Source: Brevirhabdus sp.
GTDB lineage: Bacteria; Pseudomonadota; Alphaproteobacteria; Rhodobacterales; Rhodobacteraceae
Assembly (NCBI GenBank): GCA_024637315.1
Contig: JAGXFH010000082.1
Location: forward strand, 62,001-126,000
Direction: 5' to 3'
Length of the DNA stretch: 64,000 nt
In this document: one piece after another, positions 54,678 to 63,862 of the stretch
Position numbering within the stretch: position 1 is the first letter of the stretch
Layout: each line of letters starts with the position of its first letter
Notes under the pieces: generated by a model
Databases searched by the model: none
What the model saw: only the letters and a program-made list of their open reading frames with translations
What the model was told of the DNA's origin: nothing
Made by a program: the position numbers and the translations under genes

Positions 54678-55649
54678 ATGACAATGCAGATCACAGTCGC
54701 CGCCGAAACTTTCCGCCTCGCTGAAGCGTTCACAATCTCGCGCGGCAGCAAGACCGAGGCGCAGGTGCTGACCGTCCGTATCACCGAGGGCGATTCCACG
54801 GGCCGGGGCGAATGCGTGCCCTATGCCCGATATGGCGAAACGCTGGACAGCGTCACCACCGAAATCACTGCACTGCGCCCGCCCTTCAGTCGCGCCGAAT
54901 TGCAATCGTTGCTGTCTCCCGGGGCCGCCCGGAACGCCGTCGATTGCGCGCTTTGGGATCTCGAGGCGAAACGTGCCGGCAAGCGCGTCTGGGATCTGGC
55001 CGGCCTGCCCGCGCCGAGACCCCAGATCACCGCCTATACGCTGTCGCTTGATACGCCCGAGAACATGCAGGGCTCGGCGTCGAAACACTCTCGTCGTCCG
55101 CTCCTGAAAATCAAGCTCGGCACCGCCGATGACATGGCGCGGCTCGAGGCGGTGCGCCGCGGCGCGCCCGAACCCCGGATCATCGTCGATGCCAATGAGG
55201 GTTGGTCGGCAGAGGTCTATGCCGACCTCGCGCCGCATCTGATCCGACTTGGCGTGGCGCTGGTCGAACAGCCGCTGCCTGCGGACGAGGACGACATGCT
55301 CGCCGAGATTGACCGTCCGGTGCCGGTCTGCGCCGACGAATCCTGTCACGACCGCGCCGGCCTTTTCGGGCTGAAGGGAAAGTACGATGCGGTCAACATC
55401 AAGCTCGACAAGACTGGCGGCTTGACCGAGGCGCTGGCGCTCAAGGATCAGGCCATGGCCGAAGGCTACAGGATCATGGTCGGCTGTATGGTCGGCTCCT
55501 CGCTGGCGATGGCCCCCGCCGTGCTGTTGGCGCAGGGCGCAATGGTGACTGATCTTGACGGCCCGCTTCTATTGGCCGAAGACCGACCCTACGCGCTGAA
55601 ATTCGACAAAGCCGGAGTGCACGCGCCATCAGCCGCGCTCTGGGGCTAG
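54678..55649 (+). CDS. dgcA: DgcA-type N-acetyl-D-glutamate racemase / dipeptide epimerase
   Basis: A 323-residue enolase-superfamily enzyme. Catalytic and metal residues are visible: KIKLG (KxK), VDANEGW, VEQPLP, CADES and NIKLDKTGG. The DUF1611-DgcA pair has been described as a D-glutamate utilisation system in which DgcN acetylates and DgcA racemises; similar proteins are annotated as dipeptide epimerases. Start ATG at 54678, or the ATG two codons on. The partner gene upstream is broken. The D-amino-acid transaminase gene follows by eight bases. Confidence 0.88.
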   Translation: MTMQITVAAETFRLAEAFTISRGSKTEAQVLTVRITEGDSTGRGECVPYARYGETLDSVTTEITALRPPFSRAELQSLLSPGAARNAVDCALWDLEAKRAGKRVWDLAGLPAPRPQITAYTLSLDTPENMQGSASKHSRRPLLKIKLGTADDMARLEAVRRGAPEPRIIVDANEGWSAEVYADLAPHLIRLGVALVEQPLPADEDDMLAEIDRPVPVCADESCHDRAGLFGLKGKYDAVNIKLDKTGGLTEALALKDQAMAEGYRIMVGCMVGSSLAMAPAVLLAQGAMVTDLDGPLLLAEDRPYALKFDKAGVHAPSAALWG

Positions 55650-55657
55650 GAGGTACC

Positions 55658-56521
55658 ATGACCCGCATCGTTTATGTCAACGGCGACTACCTGCCAGAGC
55701 AAGAGGCGAAAGTGTCGGTCTTCGATCGCGGCTTCCTGATGGCCGATGGTGTCTATGAGGTTACCAGCGTTCTTGGCGGCAAGATTATTGACTTCGCTGG
55801 CCACGCCAAGCGCCTGGAACGCTCGCTGGCCGAACTCGATATGTCAGCTCCGGTTGATCAGGATGAATTGCTGACGATCAAACGTGAACTCGTCGTCCGC
55901 AACGCCCTGATCGATGGCATGATCTATTTGCAGGTCACCCGCGGCAATCCCGGCGACCGTGACTTCGTTTTCCCTGATCCTGAGACTACACCCTCCACTC
56001 TGGTGATGTTCACCCAGTCCAAACCCGGTCTGGCCGATAATCCAGCGGCGAAACAGGGTCTCAAGGTGATCTCGATCGAAGATATCCGCTGGGGCCGCCG
56101 CGACATCAAGACGGTGCAGTTGCTCTACCCCTCAATGGGCAAGATGATGGCCAAGAAGGCCGGCGCCGACGATGCCTGGATGATCGAGAATGGCCATGTC
56201 ACCGAAGGCACATCGAACAACGCCTATATCGTCACCGGCGGCAAGATCGTCACTCGGCAATTGGGTACCGACATCTTGCACGGCATCACCCGCGCCGCCG
56301 TCCTGCGCTTCGCCAAGGAAGCGCAGATGGTGGTCGAGGAACGCCCCTTCACCGTCGAAGAAGCGAAGGCTGCAGACGAAGCCTTCATCACCTCGGCTTC
56401 GGCATTTGTCATGCCTGTGGTGGAAATCGACGGAACTGCCATTGGTTCTGGCAAGCCTGGCCCCATCGCCAGCCGGCTCCGCGAAATCTATATCGACGAA
56501 AGCCGCAAGTCCGGTCTCTGA
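55658..56521 (+). CDS. D-amino-acid transaminase (class IV PLP)
   Basis: A 287-residue fold-type IV transaminase: VNGDYLPEQEAKVSVFDRGFLMADGVYEV at the start, the PLP Lys in RRDIKTVQLL near residue 150, EGTSNNAYIV and GTDILHGITRAAVL. The order and length match D-alanine/D-amino-acid transaminase. A strong AGGAGGT stands five bases before the ATG. With dgcA it would handle D-glutamate or other D-amino acids. Confidence 0.9.
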   Translation: MTRIVYVNGDYLPEQEAKVSVFDRGFLMADGVYEVTSVLGGKIIDFAGHAKRLERSLAELDMSAPVDQDELLTIKRELVVRNALIDGMIYLQVTRGNPGDRDFVFPDPETTPSTLVMFTQSKPGLADNPAAKQGLKVISIEDIRWGRRDIKTVQLLYPSMGKMMAKKAGADDAWMIENGHVTEGTSNNAYIVTGGKIVTRQLGTDILHGITRAAVLRFAKEAQMVVEERPFTVEEAKAADEAFITSASAFVMPVVEIDGTAIGSGKPGPIASRLREIYIDESRKSGL

Positions 56522-56544
56522 TCGGTCACCAGCCCTCCGAATTG

Positions 56545-56820
56545 TCAGCAGCAGCCTTGAAGGCAGATGTATACTTCTGTCTCAAGGCTGCATCCTTTGC
56601 GCCGGGGCTTGCGGGCCTGGGACCACAGCAGCGACCGGAACTGCGGAGAGGTCTGCTGGTTGTCAATGCACCGCCAGCCGTTCCAGACGCCCAACCCAAA
56701 CACCATTGCTACAAGGGCAACAACATGGATCAGCATGATCGCCCAATCATTCCAAACGATACTGGCAATGAATATGCCGACTAACTTGGAAAGGAGCAGG
56801 TGGATGTTCAGCGGCGTCAT
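56545..56820 (-). CDS. possible small membrane protein
   Basis: A 91-residue frame: MTPLNIHLLLSKLVGIFIAS, then IVWNDWAIMLIHVVALVAM and VFGLGVWNGW, giving two hydrophobic segments, followed by a basic tail ending ICLQGCC. I do not recognise it. No strong ribosome site is seen. It fills most of the gap between the transaminase and the SDR gene; it could be chance. Confidence 0.35.
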   Translation of the reverse strand: MTPLNIHLLLSKLVGIFIASIVWNDWAIMLIHVVALVAMVFGLGVWNGWRCIDNQQTSPQFRSLLWSQARKPRRKGCSLETEVYICLQGCC

Positions 56821-56880
56821 TCCAAAGGCGGTCCGCCTATCCAAGGAGCTTGCGCCCGGCGATCCGGCGGCAGCATGACA

Positions 56881-57585
56881 TCAGACTGCACGGGTCAGCC
56901 CACCGTCAATCCGCAGGTTCTGCCCGGTCATATAGGCCGCCTCGTCCGAGGCCAGATAGGCGATCAGGGCGGAAACCTCTTCGGCCTTGCCATAACGCCC
57001 CATCGGGATCCGCGCCCGCCGATCCTCGGCTTCCGGGAGGCTGTCGATGAACCCCGGCAGCACGTTGTTCATCCGCACGTTGTCGGCGGCGAACCTGTCG
57101 GCAAAGAGCTTGGTGAAGCTCGCCAGCCCTGCGCGGAACACGCCCGAGGTCGGAAACAGCGGATCCGGCTCGAACGCCGCGAAGGTCGAGATGTTGATGA
57201 TCGCGCCGCCGCCCTGTGCCGCCATGATCGGCGTCACCAGCCGCGTCGGGCGGATCACGTTCAGCAGATAGACCTCCATTCCCTCGTGCCAGTCGTCATC
57301 GCTGATCTCCAGCACCGGCCCCTTCGGCCCATGCCCGGCGGAATTCACCAGCACGTCGATGCGGCCCCATCTCCGCATCGCAAGATCGACGAGACTCTGC
57401 AAATCCTCGACCGACCGGTTCGACCCTGTCACCCCGACGCCACCCAGATCCTCGGCCAAAGCCTCGCCCTTGCCGGACGAGGACAGGATCGCAACCTTGC
57501 ATCCCTGCGCAGTCAGCCTCCGCGCCGCATCGGCGCCCATGCCGCTGCCAGCTGCCGTGATCAGTGCCACCTTGTCTTTCGCCAT
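56881..57585 (-). CDS. atypical short-chain dehydrogenase/reductase lacking YxxxK
   Basis: A 234-residue SDR. The cofactor loop TAAGSGMGADAARRL and NSAGHGPKGP are present. Where the usual catalytic Tyr-x-x-x-Lys should be, it reads FPTSGVFRAGLASFTK, with Ser and Arg in those places, so the usual hydride-transfer mechanism is doubtful. NNVLPGFIDSLPEAEDRR and TGQNLRIDGGLTRAV end the fold. ATG at 57585 has GGAAGGA just upstream. It is divergent from a broken LysR gene, probably its former regulator. Confidence 0.85.
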   Translation of the reverse strand: MAKDKVALITAAGSGMGADAARRLTAQGCKVAILSSSGKGEALAEDLGGVGVTGSNRSVEDLQSLVDLAMRRWGRIDVLVNSAGHGPKGPVLEISDDDWHEGMEVYLLNVIRPTRLVTPIMAAQGGGAIINISTFAAFEPDPLFPTSGVFRAGLASFTKLFADRFAADNVRMNNVLPGFIDSLPEAEDRRARIPMGRYGKAEEVSALIAYLASDEAAYMTGQNLRIDGGLTRAV

Positions 57586-57699
57586 GACGCATCCTTCCCG
57601 ATTTTGCTTGTTGCGGCCACTATCACCCGGTCCCCGGCGATGGATCAATCATGTCGCATCGCGAAAGTCTGTCGAGATTCTACTGTCAGAAGCCACTCG

Positions 57700-58128
57700 G
57701 TGCGCCTTGCCAACCTTGGCACCCTGCGCATGTTCGATGCTGCCGCCCGGCATCAGAAACTCCGCTCTGCCGCCGAGGACCTGAACCTGACCCGGGGCGC
57801 GGTCGCGCAGCAGGTCCGCAGGCTAGAGGCCGACATTGGCCAGCGGCATTTCACCCGGCAGTCGCGATTCCCAAGTGCCCATACGCCTTGCCCTGGCGAC
57901 CATCGAGGAGGCTGCCCGCAGCCTGGGCCTCGAAAACACGATCGCACTCAGCGTCACGCCGTTCCTTGCCGCGAAATGGCTGGTGCCGAGTCTCGGGCGT
58001 TTCGCCGCCGCGCATCCGGCAATCGACCTCCAGATCGCTGCGACCGAGTAGCTTGCAGACTTCGGGGCCGACGCAGTCGATCTGGCGCCCCTTAGCCCAG
58101 GTAGTCGGGCAAACCGCCGGGCCGGCAA
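57700..58128 (+). pseudogene. degraded LysR-family regulator (GcvA-like)
   Basis: From a GTG at 57700 the frame encodes a normal LysR helix-turn-helix: LGTLRMFDAAARHQ, SAAEDLNLTRGAVAQQVRRL, EADIG. It then leaves frame. In another frame from 57878, IRLALATIEEAARSLGLENT and FLAAKWLVPSLGRFAAAHPA continue the co-inducer domain up to IDLQIAATE, where a TAG at 58049-58051 interrupts; LADFGADAVDLAP continues beyond. About 20 residues between the parts and the remaining 150 of the effector domain are missing. Confidence 0.87.
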
Positions 58129-58177
58129 TATGAAAGTGTGAACGACGCGGTCAGCAATGCCGGGCGAGCATTGGTCG

Positions 58178-58495
58178 CTACTCTGCGCCGCCGCCGACAT
58201 TCTGCCGGAACGCCTCGTCGAATTCTGCCTTCTTGGCGTCGCTGGCGTCGGTCTGGTTTTCGGCGCGCCATTTTTCGTAGGGCATCCCGTAAAACACCGC
58301 GCGGCCCTCTTCCTTGGTCATTTCGACCCCACGTTCATTCGCGGCTTCCTGGTACCATCGCGACAGGCAATTCCGGCAGAATCCAGCCAGATTCATCAGG
58401 TCTATGTTCTGCACGTCGGGCCGCTTTTCCATCAGGTGTTCGCGCAGCCTTCTGAAGGCTGCGGCTTCCAGTTCAATCCGGGTTCTTTCATCCAT
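58178..58495 (-). CDS. DUF1244 protein
   Basis: A 105-residue protein with VQNIDLMNLAGFCRNCLSRW, VFYGMPYEKWRAENQ and the two-Cys CRNC motif that mark DUF1244. Fold is helical; function unknown. It starts 15 bases after the N-formylglutamate amidohydrolase stop on the same strand, so they are likely co-transcribed. Confidence 0.93.
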   Translation of the reverse strand: MDERTRIELEAAAFRRLREHLMEKRPDVQNIDLMNLAGFCRNCLSRWYQEAANERGVEMTKEEGRAVFYGMPYEKWRAENQTDASDAKKAEFDEAFRQNVGGGAE

Positions 58496-58510
58496 AAGTA
58501 AACTCCTTGC

Positions 58511-59254
58511 CTAGACGCCGCTTGCAACCAGCGCACCCCTGAGAACCGGCGCCAGCCGTGCGGCCCATTCCTCTTGCCCCGCGTCGTCGGCGATCAAATC
58601 CTGCCTGATCTCGATCAGAGCATTCGGCCGTCCAGGTTGCAAGCCGTGCCGATCCACCGCGTCACCCGGCAAATGGCCGGCATAGGGTTCGTTCGCGCCA
58701 ACACAAAGACCGTCCTCGCGCCGCAATGCCTCTAGAATCGGATCGGCCAGCCGGCAATCCCAGTGCGCATGGAGAATCCCGATATGCCAAGGCCGGGGCG
58801 ACCGGCTGTTCAGCTTGGGCGTAAAGCTGTGAACCGCGACGATTACCGTGTCTTCGCGCCGCTGCGCCAGATCTTCATAGGCATGATGATAAGGCCGATG
58901 ATAGGCGTTCAGGCGGCGTTCGATCTCGGTCCCATCCGCATGGCGGTTGCCTGGAATGATCGTGCCGTCATAGACCCGCATCATCAGCGTCGGATCCTCC
59001 TCGCCGCGGTTCGGGTCGATCACCAGTCGGGAAAACCGCGACAATATCGCCGGAGCATTCAGCAGGTCGGCCAGCAGACGCGTGACCCCCGCCGCTCCGA
59101 TGTCATAAGCGATATGGCGTTGCATTTCCGCTGCGGAAAGCCCCAGATCGCCGCCGCAAACCTCTGGCGGTACACGGTTGGTCGCGTGATCGCAGGTGAT
59201 CAGCCACCGCGATTTCCGTTCGTTTCCAATGATTTCAAAAGGTGTGTCTGTCAT
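58511..59254 (-). CDS. N-formylglutamate amidohydrolase family protein
   Basis: A 247-residue FGase-family zinc hydrolase: WLITCDHATNRVPPE with the metal site, RFSRLVIDPNRGEED, AVHSFTPKLN and ALIEIRQDLI. The family's founding reaction releases formate from N-formyl-L-glutamate in histidine degradation, but many relatives act elsewhere; no hut genes are nearby. It is divergent from pyk. Confidence 0.9.
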   Translation of the reverse strand: MTDTPFEIIGNERKSRWLITCDHATNRVPPEVCGGDLGLSAAEMQRHIAYDIGAAGVTRLLADLLNAPAILSRFSRLVIDPNRGEEDPTLMMRVYDGTIIPGNRHADGTEIERRLNAYHRPYHHAYEDLAQRREDTVIVAVHSFTPKLNSRSPRPWHIGILHAHWDCRLADPILEALRREDGLCVGANEPYAGHLPGDAVDRHGLQPGRPNALIEIRQDLIADDAGQEEWAARLAPVLRGALVASGV

Positions 59255-59311
59255 AAGGGTGCCATTGAATCGGGTTATGCCTGCTTATGCAACCGGCGCC
59301 GAAAGCGCCAG

Positions 59312-59340
59312 TTGTCACGCGATAAGAATTCATCCATATA
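59312..59340 (+). promoter_or_regulatory. candidate promoter of pyk
   Basis: TTGTCA at 59312-59317, a 17-base spacer and CATATA at 59335-59340 lie 47 bases before the pyk ATG. Confidence 0.5.
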
Positions 59341-59386
59341 GACGCCGGTCCACCGAAAACCGCACTTGAAAAAGGAACGAGGCCGA

Positions 59387-60832
59387 ATGAGACGCCTTCG
59401 CAATGTGAAGATCGTTGCCACGCTTGGGCCGGCATCCAATGACTACAAGACCATCCGCGCTCTGTTCGAAGCAGGAGCCGATGTGTTCCGCCTCAACATG
59501 AGCCATGGCGACCATGCGGACATCCGGGCCCGCCACGAAATCATTCGTCAGATTGAAAAGGACACCGGACGCCCGATCGCGATCCTCGCCGATCTTCAGG
59601 GTCCGAAACTGCGCGTCGGCACTTTCCGGAACGGCGAAGAAGACCTGCAAGATGGTCAGAAGTTCCGGCTGGATCTGGACAAGTCCGAAGGCGACGCAAC
59701 CCGTGTCTGCCTGCCGCACAGAGAGATCTTCGACGCGTTGGAACCCGGCGCTTCGCTATTGGTCAATGACGGCAAGATCCGCCTGAAGGTGGACGACTGC
59801 GGCAGTGATTTCGCCGATTGCACTGTGATCGCGGGCGGCACCATTTCTGATCGCAAGGGCGTAAACGTGCCCGATGTGGTTCTGCCCTTGGCCGCGCTCT
59901 CGGAAAAGGACCGCAAGGACCTGGAATTTGTCTGTCAGCTTGGCATCGACTGGCTGGCTCTGTCCTTCGTTCAGCGTTCAGCGGATGTCGAGGAAGGTCG
60001 CGCCCTTGCTGCCGGTCGTGCCGCGATCATGTCGAAGATCGAAAAACCCGCCGCTGTGAAGGCATTCGACAGCATCCTTGCAGCGTCCGACGGGATTATG
60101 GTTGCGCGCGGCGACCTTGGCGTCGAACTGCCCGTCCAGAACGTCCCGCCAATTCAGAAACGTCTCGTCCGCGCCTGCCGCGCCGCCGCCAAGCCGGTAA
60201 TCGTGGCGACGCAGATGCTGGAAAGCATGATCGAAAGCCCGATGCCCACCCGTGCCGAAGTCTCGGATGTCGCCACAGCGATCTACGAGGGTGCGGATGC
60301 CGTGATGCTCTCTGCCGAAAGTGCTGCGGGCAGCTATCCGATCGAGGCCGTGACGACGATGAACAACGTCGCGATCGAGGTCGAAAGCGACCCACTTTAC
60401 CGCGAAGTCATCGAGGCGACCCGTGCGGGTCTCAAGGAAACCATTGCCGATGCGATCGTTTCGGCCGCACGCGAAATTGCGGAAACCACGGATATCAAAG
60501 CCATTTGCTGTTATTCGCAGTCCGGAACCACCGCGCTATTGACGGCGCGCGAGCGTCCGCGGGTGCCGATCATTGCCCTGACAAGCAAGGTCGGCACGGC
60601 CCGCCGTCTTGCGCTGACCTGGGGTATGCACTGCGTCATGACCGGCGAGGTCGAGCGCTTCAAGATGGCGGTTGTGAACGCCGCCCGTGCCGCTCGCACC
60701 GAAGGCTTCGCCTCCGAGGCCGACCACATCGTCGTCACCGCGGGCATCCCGTTCAACCATCCGGGCTCAACCAATATCCTCAGGGTTGCGCCCTGCGAGG
60801 AAAGGTTGATTTTCAGCACGGATCCTGAATAA
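59387..60832 (+). CDS. pyk: pyruvate kinase
   Basis: A 481-residue pyruvate kinase. RLNMSHGDHAD, the active-site signature IMSKIEKPAAV, GDLGVELPVQNVP and VIVATQMLESMI are present, followed by the C-terminal domain with CYSQSGTTALLTARERP. Converts PEP and ADP to pyruvate and ATP. ATG at 59387 with GAGG upstream gives the usual MRRLRNVKIVATLGP start. Confidence 0.97.
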   Translation: MRRLRNVKIVATLGPASNDYKTIRALFEAGADVFRLNMSHGDHADIRARHEIIRQIEKDTGRPIAILADLQGPKLRVGTFRNGEEDLQDGQKFRLDLDKSEGDATRVCLPHREIFDALEPGASLLVNDGKIRLKVDDCGSDFADCTVIAGGTISDRKGVNVPDVVLPLAALSEKDRKDLEFVCQLGIDWLALSFVQRSADVEEGRALAAGRAAIMSKIEKPAAVKAFDSILAASDGIMVARGDLGVELPVQNVPPIQKRLVRACRAAAKPVIVATQMLESMIESPMPTRAEVSDVATAIYEGADAVMLSAESAAGSYPIEAVTTMNNVAIEVESDPLYREVIEATRAGLKETIADAIVSAAREIAETTDIKAICCYSQSGTTALLTARERPRVPIIALTSKVGTARRLALTWGMHCVMTGEVERFKMAVVNAARAARTEGFASEADHIVVTAGIPFNHPGSTNILRVAPCEERLIFSTDPE

Positions 60833-60869
60833 ACCCTGTCTGGGGGCGATATAATCGGGACTTTCGTAT

Positions 60870-61094
60870 ATGATGAATGATCTGTTTCTGGTGTTAGGTC
60901 TCGTTGTTGCCACTCTGGCAATTCCGTCTGTCATCAGTGCGTTTTCCGAGAGCCGCACCCCCCGCGCCGCTGCGATCCTGGTGATGATCGGCGGCGGTCT
61001 GATCGCGATTGCCGTGACACAGCAACCGGGCGGCTACTCGTTCGGCGAAATCCCCGATGTGTTCACCCGCGTGATTGCGCATTACCTGCGTTAA
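60870..61094 (+). CDS. small membrane protein downstream of pyk
   Basis: A 74-residue protein with two membrane segments (LFLVLGLVVATLAIPSVISAF and AAAILVMIGGGLIAIAVT) and a short tail PGGYSFGEIPDVFTRVIAHY. I recognise it as a conserved Rhodobacteraceae small protein of unknown function in this position. ATG at 60870 or the next codon. Confidence 0.75.
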   Translation: MMNDLFLVLGLVVATLAIPSVISAFSESRTPRAAAILVMIGGGLIAIAVTQQPGGYSFGEIPDVFTRVIAHYLR

Positions 61095-61110
61095 CACGCG
61101 GTTTTTGCCC

Positions 61111-61139
61111 TTGCTTCGGCGGGGATAGCCCCCTATAGA
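61111..61139 (+). promoter_or_regulatory. strong candidate promoter of rpmI-rplT
   Basis: TTGCTT at 61111-61116, exactly 17 bases, then TATAGA at 61134-61139. It leaves a leader of about 70 bases before rpmI. Confidence 0.7.
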
Positions 61140-61215
61140 CCCCCAGTCTAACTGTGCGTCCGGCCGAAAGTGGCATGCCGAGTCGCGCATTCTACCGACC
61201 CTGAAGGAGACGGAA

Positions 61216-61416
61216 ATGCCCAAGATGAAGACCAAATCGAGCGCCAAGAAGCGCTTCAAGATCACCGCCACCGGTAAGGTGATGGCGGGCCATGCCGGCA
61301 AGCGGCACGGGATGATCAAACGGACCACCAAATTCGTTCGTGATGCACGCGGGATGCGAGTGCTGTCCGATCAGGACGCAAAGATCATCAAATCCTACAT
61401 GCCCTACGACCGATAA
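61216..61416 (+). CDS. rpmI: 50S ribosomal protein L35
   Basis: A 66-residue basic protein, [20 protein letters not shown], with [12 protein letters not shown] and the end [10 protein letters not shown]. This is standard L35. AAGGAG precedes the ATG. rplT follows 13 bases later; infC is not adjacent. Confidence 0.98.
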   Translation: MPKMKTKSSAKKRFKITATGKVMAGHAGKRHGMIKRTTKFVRDARGMRVLSDQDAKIIKSYMPYDR

Positions 61417-61429
61417 GGAGGTCTGACAT

Positions 61430-61792
61430 ATGTCTCGAGTAAAAAGCGGAACCGTTACCCACGCCCGCCACAAGAAAGTCCTGAAGGCCGCCAAAGGTTA
61501 CTACGGCAACCGCAGCCGCACCTTCCGGACCGCCACGCAGGCCGTGGACAAGGCCAACCAGTATGCCACCCGCGACCGTAAGAACCGCAAGCGCAACTTC
61601 CGTGCGCTGTGGATCCAGCGGATCAATGCCGCGGTGCGCAGCATCGATGAGTCGCTGACCTATTCGCGCTTCATCAATGGTCTGTCGCTGGCCGGGATCG
61701 AGGTGGACCGCAAGGTTCTGGCCGATCTCGCCGTACACGAACCAGACGCGTTCGGCGCCATCGTTGACAAGGCGAAGGCTGCGCTTGCCTGA
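61430..61792 (+). CDS. rplT: 50S ribosomal protein L20
   Basis: A 120-residue L20: [54 protein letters not shown]. It binds 23S rRNA early in assembly and in other bacteria represses its own operon. AAGGAGG stands before the ATG. A strong terminator follows. Confidence 0.98.
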   Translation: MSRVKSGTVTHARHKKVLKAAKGYYGNRSRTFRTATQAVDKANQYATRDRKNRKRNFRALWIQRINAAVRSIDESLTYSRFINGLSLAGIEVDRKVLADLAVHEPDAFGAIVDKAKAALA

Positions 61793-61817
61793 TTGGCCCT
61801 GCGTTCGAAGAATCGAA

Positions 61818-61844
61818 GGCCCGCCCCGACCGGCGGGCCTTTTT
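61818..61844 (+). terminator. rho-independent terminator of rpmI-rplT
   Basis: GGCCCGCC, a six-base loop, GGCGGGCC, then TTTTT: a perfect eight-pair stem with T-run, 26 bases after the rplT stop. Confidence 0.95.
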
Positions 61845-61981
61845 CATGCTGATCGCGATGCGGTCATCGGTTTCTTCGCGTAGCCTCGACGCCTTTCCGG
61901 AACCGGCGGGCAAAGCCAGACCCGAAGCGCCCAACCTCGCCTGATCAAGATGATCCGGGGTTCGTGAGGCCTGCCGGGTAT

Positions 61982-62656
61982 CTACGCCGGAACGAGGCCC
62001 GCGGAAGAGTCGACAATGTGATGTTTGGCGCGTTCGATCGTCCGCATCAGATTGCGCCGCCGCCGCTCGTGCGCGGCCCGATAGGCGGTGTTGCTGATCT
62101 GGGTCAACGGCAACAACGTCCGCTCGCCAAGACCGTCCACGATGACCAGGCGATTGTCGCGCTCTGCAGCTCGAACGATGTTGCCCGCATGCAGGTCTCC
62201 AACGATGATCCGGGCGCGAGAAAGATCCGCCAGCAGATCCTCGACCTCGGCCCGAAGAAGATCGCGCTGCCGGCTGCCTTTCGGTGTGGCCCGCACTTGC
62301 TCTCGCAGGGTCGGCGCAAGGCGGCCATCCGGCCCGGTCAACTTTTCGACGACCAGCCCCGGCCCGCTCGTGGTTGGAACGAAACCGTAAAATCGCGACA
62401 ATCGCTCGATCTCGGCGTTGCCCCGGTTCAGGACCGAAAGGTACTCGCTCGCTTCCCGGTGCCAGGGCCTGTACGAGCCATAGCGATACTCGGAATAGCG
62501 CGGGAAGAGACGCCTGCGTTCAGGACCATCCGTCAGGATCTTGACCAGAAGTCCGGCGATTTCAGGATGGTCATAGACCGATTGCTTGCGACCCGCCGCC
62601 AGCGGTTTCTGTCCGGAAAGGTCAAGGAGAGTGGATCTATGGTGTCTGTCTGACAT
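61982..62656 (-). CDS. YrbL-like protein (PhoP-regulatory-network family, kinase-like fold)
   Basis: A 224-residue protein with [21 protein letters not shown] near the start, [12 protein letters not shown], and [29 protein letters not shown], resembling the HxDxxxxN and metal-binding strands of protein-kinase-like folds (here GDLHAGN and VDGLG). The YrbL family has this form. It is inserted antisense between rplT and pheS. Start at 62656 lacks a good ribosome site but has a promoter-like sequence upstream. Confidence 0.7.
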   Translation of the reverse strand: MSDRHHRSTLLDLSGQKPLAAGRKQSVYDHPEIAGLLVKILTDGPERRRLFPRYSEYRYGSYRPWHREASEYLSVLNRGNAEIERLSRFYGFVPTTSGPGLVVEKLTGPDGRLAPTLREQVRATPKGSRQRDLLRAEVEDLLADLSRARIIVGDLHAGNIVRAAERDNRLVIVDGLGERTLLPLTQISNTAYRAAHERRRRNLMRTIERAKHHIVDSSAGLVPA

Positions 62657-62681
62657 TTGTCGGCCAACGCTGAATGTTGCG

Positions 62682-62709
62682 TAAGTATGACAGTCCATCC
62701 CCCAGTCAA
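62682..62709 (-). promoter_or_regulatory. candidate promoter of the YrbL-like gene
   Basis: On the minus strand TTGACT (62704-62709), 16 bases, TACTTA (62682-62687), 25 bases before the start codon. Confidence 0.45.
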
Positions 62710-62734
62710 GCAAGGCCTGTCGCACCGGTTGCGT

Positions 62735-62762
62735 TTGCATTCACCGGACTGTGTGCTATCCC
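62735..62762 (+). promoter_or_regulatory. candidate promoter of pheS
   Basis: TTGCAT at 62735-62740, 16 bases, TATCCC at 62757-62762, 29 bases before the pheS ATG. Confidence 0.35.
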
Positions 62763-62791
62763 GCGCTCGACATGAAACCATGGGGGTCCGG

Positions 62792-63862
62792 ATGGACGAT
62801 CTGAGGCAGAAATATCTGGACGCAGTTGCCGGTGCGACGGACGAGTCCGCGCTGGAGGATATCCGCGTTCAGGCCATGGGAAAGCAGGGCGAAGTGGCGC
62901 TGAAGATGCGCGAGTTGGGCAAGATGACGCCCGACGAACGGCAGACAGCCGGCCCCGCGCTGAACAAGCTGAAGGATGAGATCACATCCGCCATCGCGGC
63001 CAAGAAATCGGCTCTTGCGGATGCCGCTCTGGATGAACGTCTGCGGCATGAATGGCTGGATGTCACGCTGCCCGGCCGGCCGCGTCCGCAGGGCACGATC
63101 CACCCGGTCAGCCAGGTCACGGATGAAGTCGGCGCGATCTTCGCAGATATGGGGTTTGCCGTGGCCGAGGGGCCGCAGATCGAAAGCGACTGGTTCAATT
63201 TCGACGCACTGAACATCCCGCCGGAACATCCGACCCGGACCGAGATGGACACGTTCTACATGCACCGCGATCCCGGCGACGACCGGCCGCCGCATGTCTT
63301 GCGCACCCATACCTCGCCGGTGCAGATCCGGGCAATGGCCAAGCATGGCGCGCCGTTGCGGGTGATCGCGCCGGGGCGCGTCTACCGCGCCGATTACGAC
63401 CAGACCCACACCCCGATGTTCCACCAGATCGAGGGGCTGGCGCTGGACCGGGATCTGTCGATGGCGAACCTGAAATGGGTGCTTGAGGAATTCTTCTCGG
63501 CGTTCTTCGGCACCGGCGTCCGGACCCGGTTAAGGGCCTCGCATTTCCCGTTCACCGAGCCGTCGGCCGAGGTCGATATCCAGTGTTCCTGGGAGGGCGG
63601 CATGGTGAAGGTCGGCGAGGGCGATGACTGGCTGGAAGTGCTTGGCTCGGGCATGGTGCATCCCAAGGTCCTGTCGGCGGCGGGGGTCGATCCGGACCAG
63701 TGGCAGGGCTTTGCCTTCGGGATGGGAATCGACCGGCTGGCGATGCTGAAATACGGGATTCCGGATCTGCGCGCGTTCTTCGATTCCGACCTGCGCTGGC
63801 TCCGGCATTACGGGTTCCCGGCGCTGGATGTGCCGACCCTGCATGGCGGGGTGAATCGGTAG
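62792..63862 (+). CDS. pheS: phenylalanine--tRNA ligase alpha subunit
   Basis: A 356-residue PheS. The N-terminal coiled coil ([20 protein letters not shown]) leads to the class II catalytic core: DFW-like [54 protein letters not shown], and the Phe-pocket [17 protein letters not shown] at 62792 has GGGGG upstream; an ATG at 62780 is in frame. Its partner pheT is not adjacent within the window, which ends 138 bases later. Confidence 0.97.
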   Translation: MDDLRQKYLDAVAGATDESALEDIRVQAMGKQGEVALKMRELGKMTPDERQTAGPALNKLKDEITSAIAAKKSALADAALDERLRHEWLDVTLPGRPRPQGTIHPVSQVTDEVGAIFADMGFAVAEGPQIESDWFNFDALNIPPEHPTRTEMDTFYMHRDPGDDRPPHVLRTHTSPVQIRAMAKHGAPLRVIAPGRVYRADYDQTHTPMFHQIEGLALDRDLSMANLKWVLEEFFSAFFGTGVRTRLRASHFPFTEPSAEVDIQCSWEGGMVKVGEGDDWLEVLGSGMVHPKVLSAAGVDPDQWQGFAFGMGIDRLAMLKYGIPDLRAFFDSDLRWLRHYGFPALDVPTLHGGVNR

